Source: Heliopora coerulea (taxonomy: Eukaryota; Cnidaria; Anthozoa; Scleralcyonacea; Helioporidae). From it: 64,000 nucleotides of DNA. Shown here piece by piece: positions 44,901 through 53,009 of the stretch; position 1 is the stretch's first letter; every line of letters starts with the position of its first letter. The notes beneath the pieces were generated by a model, which saw only the letters and a list, made by a program, of their open reading frames with translations, did not search any database and had not been told where the DNA came from. The position numbers and the translations under genes are program-made. Location of the stretch: NCBI GenBank assembly GCA_030142905.1, contig JASJOG010000070.1:372001-436000 (forward strand), in the 5' to 3' direction.

Positions 44901-47900
44901 TTCCCCGACAGAGGGGCTAAGGTTTCCCAACAGGGGGACTGTAGCCCTCTCTGCCCCTTATCTGGGACCACGCCTGATAACCGGGACCAGTAACGAAAAA
45001 TCCAACTACAGGGCATCCAACTGAAAATCGAGCCCATGACCCTTGCGTATCTCGAGCAGCGCTTGGCCAACTGAACTACCAAGGTCGTTGCTAAGAGCTT
45101 GCCCTGAACTTTTGTATTTACGATGGTGGTAATGCTGGTAAAGTAATGGGTGTATTAACAAGTATTTGGCTTTTAGATATATAATCAATTATTTTTAAAA
45201 TAGTGGAAGAAGATGATGGCGATGAAAACCTTATTTTAGTGTCAATGTATTTAGCAGTATCAACACCTTCAGGTCCGCACCCGACTATGGTACATTTTAC
45301 TCTAGCCAATGGAAGACGATTTTACTCGTCAAAGGGAGACGTCTTGGACAGGAAAGAGGCTAAACTAATTAAGGACACAATTTAAAATGATTTTACTCGT
45401 CAAGGGGAGACGTCTTGGACAGGAAAGAGGTTAAATTAATTAAGGACACAATTTAAAATGAAAATAAAATTAATAACGTTTGAATAATACTACACACTTT
45501 CTTAAATATTAAAAAAAAGTTATTAAAATATGTTAATTATTCTATTTACACATGAAATTTTAAGGGGATCTTACACTCAAATAAAGAATTTACCTAGGTT
45601 TAATTATTAAAGGAAAGGAGTTTCTAGGCATAATAGCAAATGAAATTTGAACAACGTAAATCATCTTTTTAATTGGTCAATAACCATGGTAACCTACAAT
45701 CAAGCGCAAAAAGTAAAATAGTGTTGTTACTTTCAAACATATATAGCAACCAAACGGTCAGGAAAGTTTGTTTTAGGTTTTCATGCATTGTCAGAACGCC
45801 ACTCCAGGTACTAAACCTAAAAAACTGCAAATTTTCCGAGCTTTTTAAAAAAATTTTTGAAATTATCACAGAAAACATTCAAAACATCAGACAAAGTAAC
45901 AATACAATGTACAATTTTAGATAGTGTTACAACCTGAAATTAAAGGTTCAGTTCCTGGATTGTCATGTTTGCTATCTGTGTTGAAAATTTGGTAAAGGCA
46001 AGTATTTTCCACTACACACTTCACACGTGGTTGATTAGTAATCAGAAGGTTTAGACTGTTTAGTACCAATAAGTTTCGAGTGAGGCCAAATTCAAATGTC
46101 GAACTTCTCATGTGCCGAATCAAATGCAAATCAGTTTGAATAAAGGATTTTGCTCATTAACAGTAGATTCGGAACATGATAAGTTTGACGTTTGAACTGG
46201 ATCTAATTTTTGTTAACGTAGCATGACTTGATGGAACTTACAAGCTTTAGCATGTCCCTTTTAAATGCTGTGACTATTGTCAATATTCCAGTCAAAAACA
46301 TCTAAAAAAGAATTGAGAAAAACGCTTGCAGTTATCTGAGCTGGACTACACCGAATATCGTAGGATCTTTTCCGGGTACTCCGGTTTCCTCCTGTTTGAC
46401 ACTGGTCCCGCGAGGGGTGGCCTTCAAGAAAACTTTTTCTTTCTTTTTTTTTTCTAATTAGTTCCATTCGAAAGCTTATGAGGCTTGATTTCCACTTGGC
46501 GGGATTTTCTGGGCGGGCGAAATATGCTCTTTGTGTTAATGAGCTTTCAAGGGAAACGACTTGGAAAAAACAAACAAAAAATTTTGTCCGCGTGGATAAT
46601 ACACCTTTTGATGTTCATTGCTACAAAACATGTTATCATTAACGCCAACCTCAAATTCATTAACGCAAAAATACATTCATCTTATTCAATCGACATTCAC
46701 TAACGTAGATACGCAACCATTTGCATCCAAAGCCATTCCATAACGCCAACAGGCGACCATTAACATCATTCTACTATACATTCGGGATAATAAAATCTCA
46801 ATTACGCAAGAGAAATATCTTGCCTGATTAACATTTTATTATCCCTAGTGTATAGTAGAATGGTGTTAATGGTCGTCAGTTGGCGCTATGGAATGCCCTT
46901 TGATGCTAAAGTCTGCGTATCTACGCTAGTGAATGTCGATTGAATAAAATAAATGTATTTTTGAGTTAATGAGTTTGAGGTTGGCGTTAATGATAGTATA
47001 TTTCCTGGTAATGAGCAACAAAATTTGTACCTCCTAATGGAAAGCAAGAACAGATTAGAAAGCTTATTAAAAGAGTCGAGCGAACAAGTACATTCGGTAT
47101 CATCGTTGACGAACAGCTTCTATGGAAAAGTCAAATAAGGGATATAGTTACCAAAGTCTCGAAAGGTATTCGTATGCTTAGGTTAATAAAACCGTGCGCA
47201 GCTAAATCAACGTTGAATGCTGCTTACAGAGCTATAATTTTGCCATATTTAGACTACTGTAGCCTTGTCTAGGAAAGGCTTAGACTGGCCATTGTGCCAT
47301 CTTACCGTAAAACAATAGTCAGCCATTGTTTTTTGGCGCGATGGCATAATGGCCAGTCCAAGCCTGGTCTAGGATAACTGCAGCAATCATTTAAAGACAA
47401 ACTGCAAAAAGACAAATGCAAAACACGGCTGCAAGAGTCATAATTGGCAAATCATACGAAGTTAGTTTTAGTGATGTACGGAAAGAGCTCAGTGGCAACT
47501 GCTGGCAAATCGCAGGAAGCATAAGAAAGAAATATTAATGTAGAAAATAAGAAACAAGAATCGATGATCAGCATGTTCTGAAATGGTAAAAAGATAAATT
47601 ATAACCTCCGTAGCAATGAAGATAGAAAGGGTTTCAGGAAGAATGGAAAAATTCCTTACATATCATTCAAGCAAGCAGGATCAATTATCTGATATCTTTC
47701 GATATGTTGATCAGAGCTGTAACATCAATGAGGACTTGTTGGATTCAGTCACGCTGAAGTCGATTTTGGACAAGAACGAACTTGGTAAGACATTCGAGAA
47801 AATGGCGATGACGGCTGCTCTACAATTTCCGGTCCGTACTTTGGAGTGCAGGCACGAAATAAAGAGGTCTGTGAGTGGGTATTATAGTAATTTTATTTCT

Positions 47901-50900
47901 AATTTATTTACAGTGTTATCCGACTTCGTAATTTGATATGAACGCAACAACAGCCACATCCTTCAAAAGTTACTTTTTCCTGCCTCTCTCTTCCACTCAG
48001 TGACGTGGCTACTCCCTACAAGGTCACAAGCCGGAAATACGTCATCAACACTACAGGCATACTTACTTCATTGCTTTGCACATCGTATTAACCCAGTGAT
48101 TGTCGACACCTAGCCCCAGAAAAAGGGCTGGCTCACCTCCATATAAAGGAAGTGTTTATACCGTCTGTCTTCATAACGGTGTAACAGGATATGTCCCCCC
48201 CCAAATGTCATCCGGGTCAAATTCCCTAGGAAATTTGTCCTCCCATTCGAAAATTTGTCCCCACCCCCACTTCAGAACACACAACTTCGTATTTGTAGAT
48301 GTTCAGACAGGTAGGTATATTTAATTTTTAAACCCAAAAGTTACAGAACAGCCTGTACATGTGGAGAGGACATTTAAAGAGTAACACGAGATATATTTAT
48401 TATAAGTAATAGCATGGCATTCAGGTCGATTAGTGATTAAATGTATCCGAAAGGCGAGAGACGTTTAGTAAAAGTCCCGAGGCGTGCAGCGCCGAAAGGC
48501 TTTTACTAAACCTCTCGAGGCTTGAGGGACATTTAATCACTTATGGACCTGAATGCCATGCTATTACTTTGTAATATCATAGCTGCCGAGACAACAAAAC
48601 GGTTTAAGCCGATTGAATAAGTTGAAATGAAAATGCGCGTTTGCTTTTTATGCTAATGACTATTGGGACGTTCGATAAGGAGCTCACGGTTCATTTCATA
48701 TCTGTTAAATATTTTATGGTTCCCGTATACGTATATAAGATGGATGAGTATCGTATTTGGCAGTAGAAGTTGAGCGAAGTTTTTAGTTCACGTGTATGTC
48801 GGGAGAGCGCTTTAGTTTCGTTGAACAAAAAGATGTTAAGGCCACACGGGAAGGAAATATTCCGGCGAATACTAAAAGGCATACACTATGGAGCACTAAC
48901 TGTTACATGAAATGGGCCGAAGCAAGGGAGACGGAGTTTCGAGATTTTGAACCAGAAGACGCAAGATTTCGAATAATTCCAAAGTTGGAAAACATTACTG
49001 TCGATGAAATTAACTAATGGCTAAGTAGATTTGCTTTAGAAGTTAGGAAACGGGATGGTACTCATTATCGTCATGAAGTGCTATACAGTTTGTTTTGTGG
49101 CTTGAACCGGTGCTATTTCGGTGAATGATGAGATGACAACGTGGAGTAAGGGAATACTTGGAACACACAGTCCAGAATCTGTACTTAACACACCGTTGTT
49201 TTTGTCGGGAAAATTAGTCGTTCTACATGGAGGCCATGAAGTCTAGTGATAAAGATTATTGCCCAGCAAATAATTTTGAAGAAGCCCATAATCAAATACA
49301 CATGTCAGGATACTTTGAAAGAAATTTAATGAGGAACTAATTTAATGAGAAATTTAATTAAATTAAATTTAAACTAATTTAATGAGAAATTTAATGACCA
49401 AATTTATTTGAAGAAAAGTCTGATGGGTCTATGTGTGTCACATACAAAGAAAAGGTCTCGAAAACAAATCAAGATGGTCTGAAACGACGAAAAGTTGAAC
49501 CAAAAGTCGTGCAGCACGTTGAAGATCCCCTTGATGAGAAATCATTTGCTTTTATATACCATTTCTACGTTAACAAGTGGTTAGTATAAATTGTTTTTAT
49601 CATGTCGCTTCTAATTAATTAATTCCGTACTGTAATTCGGACTGTTATTTAATTCTTTCAATATTTTTATTTTATAGCCCCGATGATGTAAACGTTCCTG
49701 CATTCTTTTTGAGGCCAAAAGTGGAAACATGGCGACAATATTTGGTTCGAGAGGAGTCCAATTGGGCATAATTTGCTCCAAAACGATGAGAAGCCAGTGT
49801 CGAACCTCATAAATAGTTCTTCGGATAACTTGATTTACTATAAAATATTGTACATTGTATATTTGTAAATAAAACGTTGGTACTTAATTACAGAGCCTTA
49901 ATATGGAACTCCCTGCCATCAAACATAAGAGATAGTAAATCATTTACAATTTTTAAGCGCAAAATTGCTACTTATAATGTTGATTCAACCTAAGATTCTG
50001 TCGTTATCTACTATTTTTGTTTATCATCAATGTAATATAGTTATTCATTCTGCTACTTTGTTTTGTTTGTAAATAATGCAATTTTCCCTTATATTGTTTT
50101 ACACACCCATCGTGGAAACCAGCTTTTGCTGACGATGTTAGCGTGGATAAATAAAATAGTTCATCATCATCATTCATCACAGTGTGACGCGTAGGCGGTG
50201 TTGAAATCCAAATAGAACATAGAAAGGTTGTAAACTGCTGAAATATATAGCGTAGAGTTCTGACGTTTCGAGCGAAGGCCCTTCATCAGAAAGAAAATGA
50301 CGAAGGGCCTTCGCTCAAAACGTTAGAACTGTACGCTCCACATTTCGGCAGTTCACAACCTTTATATGTTCTATGCTAATAAGATGGTCGTCATTTGTTA
50401 TTGATATTTAACAATTAGTGAACCATGCTGGGGAGTGACACAATATCAATGAGCGTGACTTGAAAGGGATGTAGACCTATTGTCTTTGCCTATCCATGCT
50501 AAGCAAAAACAGCCCCAGAGGGATTAAATAAAAGAAAAACGTTCGTTGAGTCCCTTATGGTTCTAATTTTGAGAATGAGTTGTTTTTCCTGTCTTCTGCG
50601 GCTATCATTAGCATACAAAATGGTTTTCTCAATTAAACTGTTGAGCGAAAGGTTCGTCGATATTTTTATTCCATAACATGTTCAAGAAATGTGTCGGATA
50701 AGTGGCGTCCTGTTTATTCGACGTTTAACAAAAAACGTTTACTGGAAGAAATGCAGTGAATTACGTCGAAAAGATACTAAGTTTTTCGGAGAAAATTGAA
50801 GACGTTTCTTAATAAATGGTACCTCTTACTGGTCTCTCCGTTTGTTTCCCGCACACAATAAACAGCATGATTCATTCAAAATCAAGTTCTAAACACCCTC

Positions 50901-52241
50901 GACAACTTTCAAAAGCTTGGCCTCATGTTCTCGATCGTTCAGTCTTAATAGGGGGGCCAAATGTCCTAAGATATTTGGCTCGGTGGACACATGTTTTTTT
51001 TGGGAGGGGACATATTAGGGACCTTAAGATTTCACGACGCGCTCATCTACTACGCGGGCGGAAGTGATCATGTAAGCATTGAGCATGCGCGCGGATGACC
51101 AAGGACTGGAATTTCGTTCTTGTGACATGTTTGAGGAAGTTGATCGTCCAGGTTAGTGTAGTCTTGAGAAAGACTGTTGGTTGAAGTGACTGACGTTTCG
51201 ACAGCCTTAGCGGCGGTCATGAAGACGACCGCCGCTAAGGCTGTCGAAACGTCAGTCACTTCAACCAACAGTCTTTCTCAAGACTACACTAACCTGGACG
51301 ATCAACTTCCTCAAACATGTCACGATTCTCCCAGGTTCAAACCATTTACTTTATTAATTTCGTTCTTCTTGAAACGAAAGTTCGCAACACATTCATCTTC
51401 GTCCATATCCTCTCAACAGAATCTGGAATAATCTAGATGTGGGAGTTCTGGGTTTTTCGAACGGCAAGCATCGTACAACAACACAAACTCATCATCATCA
51501 ATAAGAGAGGAGTCGTAGGCAACGAGTAAAGCATCTCTCGCTTTTTGAAACGAGCAAATTTCGCTGATACAGTGACACTGTTACAGTCGCGTTGTAGAAA
51601 TCGACACAAATCTTAACGATTTTTTAACACGCAACGCAGACGCGGCTCTCCCAACTCTTTCCACGCATTTCATCGCGTTGTTGCTGAGCGCGTCGTCAAA
51701 TCTTAAGGTCCCTATTTCCTAGGACACCGGGATTAGCTTGACCAAGGAAGAGTCGCTACGTTTGACTGTTTCACTCAGAGAAATTCTACAACCCAACGAT
51801 GCAGATACAGCGTTCATCTATAGATGAACTACCTTAATGAAAACGAGCGAAAGCTATATTTGCAATTCACATAAGTCGAAATTAAACCTGAAACCAGGAC
51901 CTGACTATAATAAGAGAATAGTTTATTGACTGATTTGAAACCGCCAACAGAAGTGTGCTCGAAAATTTCATTGATGCTTAAAGCATTGCGCTCCTTCACC
52001 TTCTACCAACCAAAGATACAATCTACCCAATGTCTACGACTAAAATCATACTCACTGGTATTCCTGCCCAATATTGGCAACCTTCGACAATGTTGTCTGT
52101 CAACCAAGGTGGCATATCGTTACCAAGTTTCTTCTTGACCATGAATCCTGACGCTATTAAGACAATACTGAGGCTCGAAGTGACGCTTCCAACGATAAGC
52201 AACGTCAGTTGGTGGTATTTTGCCGCCATTAGGGGTGCCAT
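38881..52241 (-). CDS. Four-TM membrane protein, unit 3 (MS4A/CD20-like)
   Basis: Exons 52241-52056, 46301-46242, 43963-43697 and 38925-38881 give 62+20+89+14 = 185 residues with the same phases and splice sites as unit 2. TM1 lies in LLIVGSVTSSLSIVLIASGF; CQYWAGIP precedes the first intron; TM2 is MFLTGILTIVTAF; TM3 is VSLLVSLILCLAVVIAEA; TM4 is YGALVYSTAIIFGFCLIGLL. The tail is YSQNQTFQPMEPMQ with stop TAA. The last intron is about 4.8 kb instead of about 0.45 kb because a large palindrome, SINEs and simple repeats lie in it. All four exons are open and differ from unit 2 mostly in a conservative way, so the gene may be functional. Role unknown; MS4A-like proteins are plasma-membrane or endosomal channel or signalling adaptors in vertebrates. 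Confidence 0.65.
39962..40235 (+). pseudogene. Exon-like segment, possible P2RX7-C-type (P2RXC) protein N-terminus, left arm
   Basis: From ATG 39962 it reads MSCNSSNADDSHNYSDMNF, acidic, then FFKPYQDKPMANVDWMAKY and LEGRHKVESR before a donor-like GTAAGTTT. Two stops interrupt it. The PYQ.(E/D)P..W pattern recalls the start of proteins with the P2X7 intracellular (P2RXC) domain, often multi-copy in cnidarians. A later Cys-rich frame (about 40365-40500: TTASECKEGQCCVEVDACVE) could be the next exon. An inverted copy lies in the right arm. Tentative. Confidence 0.35.
40761..41168 (+). other. 135-codon ORF spanning the palindrome loop and right arm
   Basis: Open from 40761 with RNAKKLRVAWRLMLVLRQL, paralleling an arm ORF. 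A different frame of the same stretch gives TTASECKEIKGCMEIDACVE, parallel to the Cys-rich frame in the arm. Since Cys positions are conserved in that second frame, the 135-codon ORF may be a shadow. No function assigned. Confidence 0.3.
41985..42105 (-). repeat. tRNA-derived SINE fragment inserted in the right palindrome arm
   Basis: On minus it reads GGACCGGTATCCCGAAGGTG and GTTCAAATCCCGCTC, a B-box-like T-arm. It is absent from the left arm, so it inserted after the palindrome formed. Confidence 0.6.
42640..42750 (-). repeat. tRNA-derived SINE fragment
   Basis: Minus strand: GAATCGATAGCTGAACGGG (A-box region) and GGTGCGAGTTAAATCCCACTC (B-box region), followed by TCAGTTGACTTCGTC. Confidence 0.65.
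42865..42975 (+). repeat. tRNA-derived SINE fragment, inverted relative to the last
   Basis: Plus strand: TATAGCTCAACAGGTAGATG, GGTGCGAGTTCAAATATCAC and TTTTCAGTTGACTTCGGCAG. Same family as 41985-42105 and 42640-42750. Confidence 0.65.
43375..43455. repeat. (AT)n microsatellite
   Basis: ATATATAC/ATATATAA simple repeat. Confidence 0.9.
43697..43963 (-). CDS. Unit 3 exon 3: TM3 and TM4
   Basis: 89 codons, same splice sites as unit 2 (acceptor TTTTTAG, donor GTAAGC). Cys in THCQREGE and KRMCGIL are conserved. Confidence 0.7.
44621..44976. mobile_element. Non-autonomous TIR element (356 bp)
   Basis: Starts CAGGGGTGGTGCCAGG and ends with the inverted TCTGGGACCACGCCTG. G-rich AGAGGGGCCA repeats lie inside. 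It is absent from the equivalent place in unit 2 (about 25450), so it inserted after the units diverged. Confidence 0.65.
44995..45105 (-). repeat. tRNA-derived SINE in unit 3
   Basis: Minus strand: TAGTTCAGTTGGCCAAGCGC (A-box) and GGGTCATGGGCTCGATTTTC (B-box). The counterpart in unit 2 is 25485-25600. Confidence 0.6.
45318..45460. repeat. 71-bp tandem duplication
   Basis: GATTTTACTCGTCAA begins at 45318 and again at 45389; the following sequence through AATTTAAAAT is repeated with few changes. A 60-codon plus-strand ORF (45203-45385) ends in the first copy. No function recognised. Confidence 0.85.
45470..46080. other. No gene seen
   Basis: AT-rich intron sequence of unit 3. No exon or repeat recognised. 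Confidence 0.4.
46083..46206. repeat. 125-bp fold-back MITE, copy 2
   Basis: TTCAAATGTCGAACTTCTCA at the left pairs with AAGTTTGACGTTTGAACTGG at the right; same family as 36484-36608. Confidence 0.7.
46242..46301 (-). CDS. Unit 3 exon 2: TM2, 20 codons
   Basis: MFLTGILTIVTAFKRDMLKL between acceptor TTTTTTAG and donor GTAAGT. Corresponds to 30478-30537. Confidence 0.65.
46320..46430 (-). repeat. Dispersed repeat R, copy in unit 3 intron
   Basis: Minus strand has CAGGAGGAAACCGGAGTACC and GGCCACCCCTCGCGGGACCA. Same position beside exon 2 as the copy in unit 2. Confidence 0.6.
46480..47062. repeat. Fold-back element (TTTCCA type) split by palindrome copy 2
   Basis: Left part TTGATTTCCACTTGGCGG to TTTTGTCCGCGTGG, then the insertion 46611-47025, then CTCCTAATGGAAAGCAAGAA. 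The intact arrangement GTCCGCCTTGTGGAAAGCAA is seen at 31320-31345. Confidence 0.6.
46611..47025. repeat. Long palindromic fold-back element, copy 2
   Basis: Same arms as 29-462: ATCATTAACGCCAACCTCAA at left, GAGGTTGGCGTTAATGAT at right, and a mirrored centre around ATTCTACTATACATTC / TATAGTAGAATGGTG. Nested in another fold-back element. Confidence 0.75.
47060..47695 (+). mobile_element. LINE C-terminal relic, split by a short MITE
   Basis: Readable as STFGIIVDEQLLWKSQ, AAYRAIILPYLDYCSLV, then (after the MITE) MQNTAARVIIGKSYEV and YNLRSNEDRKGFRKN. This is the RT thumb/C-terminal region of a CR1/jockey-like LINE, with stops and frame breaks. Confidence 0.65.
47270..47385. mobile_element. Short hairpin MITE with TCTAGGA target duplication
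   Basis: Arms GCTTAGACTGGCCATTGTGC and GCATAATGGCCAGTCCAAGC are inverted. TCTAGGA flanks both ends. It interrupts the LINE reading just after LDYCSLV, which resumes beyond it. Confidence 0.75.
47696..47935 (+). pseudogene. Possible hAT transposase fragment
   Basis: FRYVDQSCNINEDLLDSVTL resembles the block that follows the first catalytic region in DUF4371/ZMYM1-like hAT transposases. Only about 70 codons; weak. Confidence 0.3.
48405..48572. repeat. Imperfect palindromic MITE
   Basis: AGTAATAGCATGGCATTCAG at left pairs with CTGAATGCCATGCTATTACT at right; both arms continue with TTAGTGATTAAATGT-type and TTTAGTAAAAG sequences around a short centre. Confidence 0.85.
48796..49830 (+). pseudogene. 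Crypton-like tyrosine recombinase relic (ZMYM/QRICH1/KIAA1958-type domain)
   Basis: The 73-codon ORF from ATG 48796 begins with MSGERFSFVEQKDVKATREG, followed by KRHTLWSTNCYMKWAEAR. Past a stop at 49016 the same protein continues as WLSRFALEVRKRDGTHYRHE, and later KVSKTNQDGLKRRKVEPKV, then PDDVNVPAFFLRPKVETW after what looks like an intron (GT 49580 to AG 49679). These blocks match the order in Crypton-derived recombinase domains found in many animal genomes. Several stops show it is dead. Recognised from memory of the family. Confidence 0.55.
49880..50180 (+). mobile_element. LINE 3' end
   Basis: ALIWNSLPSNIRDSKSFTIF, the usual C-terminal block of CR1-like LINEs, then a stop and a 3' UTR with ATCGTGGAAACCAGCTTTTG and GTTAGCGTGGATAAATAAA. 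It ends in TCATCATCATCATTCA. The 3' UTR pattern resembles that of the 25.7-29.3 kb element. Confidence 0.7.
50215..50372. repeat. Palindrome with hammerhead-like core
   Basis: Arms of about 70 bp (ATAGAAAGGTTGTAAACTGC at left, GCAGTTCACAACCTTTATAT at right) surround GACGTTTCGAGCGAAGGCCC and its inverse. See the ribozyme-like motif at 50261-50289 on minus. Confidence 0.8.
50261..50289 (-). ncRNA. Hammerhead-ribozyme-like motif
   Basis: The minus strand reads CTGATGA, A, GGGC-CTTC-GCTC (a 4-bp helix with one G-U), GAAA, CGTC. CUGANGA..helix II..GAAA is the hammerhead core. An extra A lies between the core and helix II, helix III would be minimal, and helix I has not been proven, so activity is uncertain. 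Penelope-like elements are known to carry minimal hammerheads in palindromic contexts. Confidence 0.4.
50373..51120. other. No gene seen
   Basis: Intron sequence of unit 3 without exon or repeat that I recognise. Confidence 0.4.
51124..51321. repeat. Perfect inverted repeat, 95-bp arms, 8-bp spacer
   Basis: Arms 51124-51218 and 51227-51321 match without a mismatch; spacer ATGAAGAC. The arms carry TGACGTTTCGACAGCC, similar to the centre of the palindrome at 50215. Because it is symmetrical the same peptide (MVEVTDVSTALAAV) reads from both strands. Confidence 0.95.
52056..52241 (-). CDS. Unit 3 exon 1: start and TM1
   Basis: 62 codons from ATG 52241, context ATCATGGCA. One hydrophobic segment, then KKK, then CQYWAGIP and donor GTGAGT. 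Corresponds to 35622-35807. Confidence 0.7.
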
Positions 52242-52497
52242 GATGTTATTCAGCACAGCAGAATAACCGTTGAATGTCGCAATAAAGAAGCAAATATGTT
52301 ATACAGCCGGAAACACCCGCAAAAGGCCGTAAGTCGACACCTTCTTGATCTTGAAATGGTGCCCGCTTACGTGAGTCGTCCGCTCATGGGAGGTCCATCA
52401 GTTGTTAAAATATGATTCCTTCAGTAAAAAGTGCACCCTCGTTTCAAATACAGTCAACTCTTTATAAAGCGTTGGAACCATACTATCTTGCAGTAAC

Positions 52498-52660
52498 TAT
52501 GAACAACAAGCGAACGAACGTATAATGAATGAACGAACGAATGAATGAACAAACGAACGAATGAATGAATACAGGGACGAACGAACGAACGAACAAACTA
52601 ACAAGTGAATGAATGAATGAATGAATGAATGAATGAATGAATGAATGGATGGATGGATGT
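52498..52660. repeat. (GAAT/GAAC)n microsatellite
   Basis: Tetranucleotide runs of GAAC, GAAT and, at the right, GGAT. Confidence 0.95.
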
Positions 52661-53009
52661 AAATCTTCGACAGTAATTTGTTAATTACATCTCCAGGATA
52701 TAAACGTATGGACGTCACATTTGATAGTAAAATGAAATAACAAAAGTTGTAAGCTATTAATAAGACTAAATTACATGAATTCATGTTAATTATTTTTGAG
52801 CTTAAAAAAATATAGAGACTGTTTAAAAAAACGGATCGTTTTAAACAGTTAAGTGAAGTTTTCGTACAGACAATGGCAAGTTGTCCAATAGTTGTGCAGC
52901 CGTTACAGTAAATGATTGATTCTTCTACCTTCTCTACATCATTGGAACCTGCGTTGATGGATTAAATGATTACTTCTAAACTATACATTAATATTACCTT
53001 TTTAATATA

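Noticed and set aside
51219..51321. Second full hammerhead ribozyme
   Set aside because: The CUGANGA core is not intact (ATGAAGAC at the centre), so only a degenerate resemblance remains.
51177..51431. 84-codon plus-strand and 66-codon minus-strand ORFs with the same peptide start
   Set aside because: They arise from the perfect inverted repeat and have no family match.
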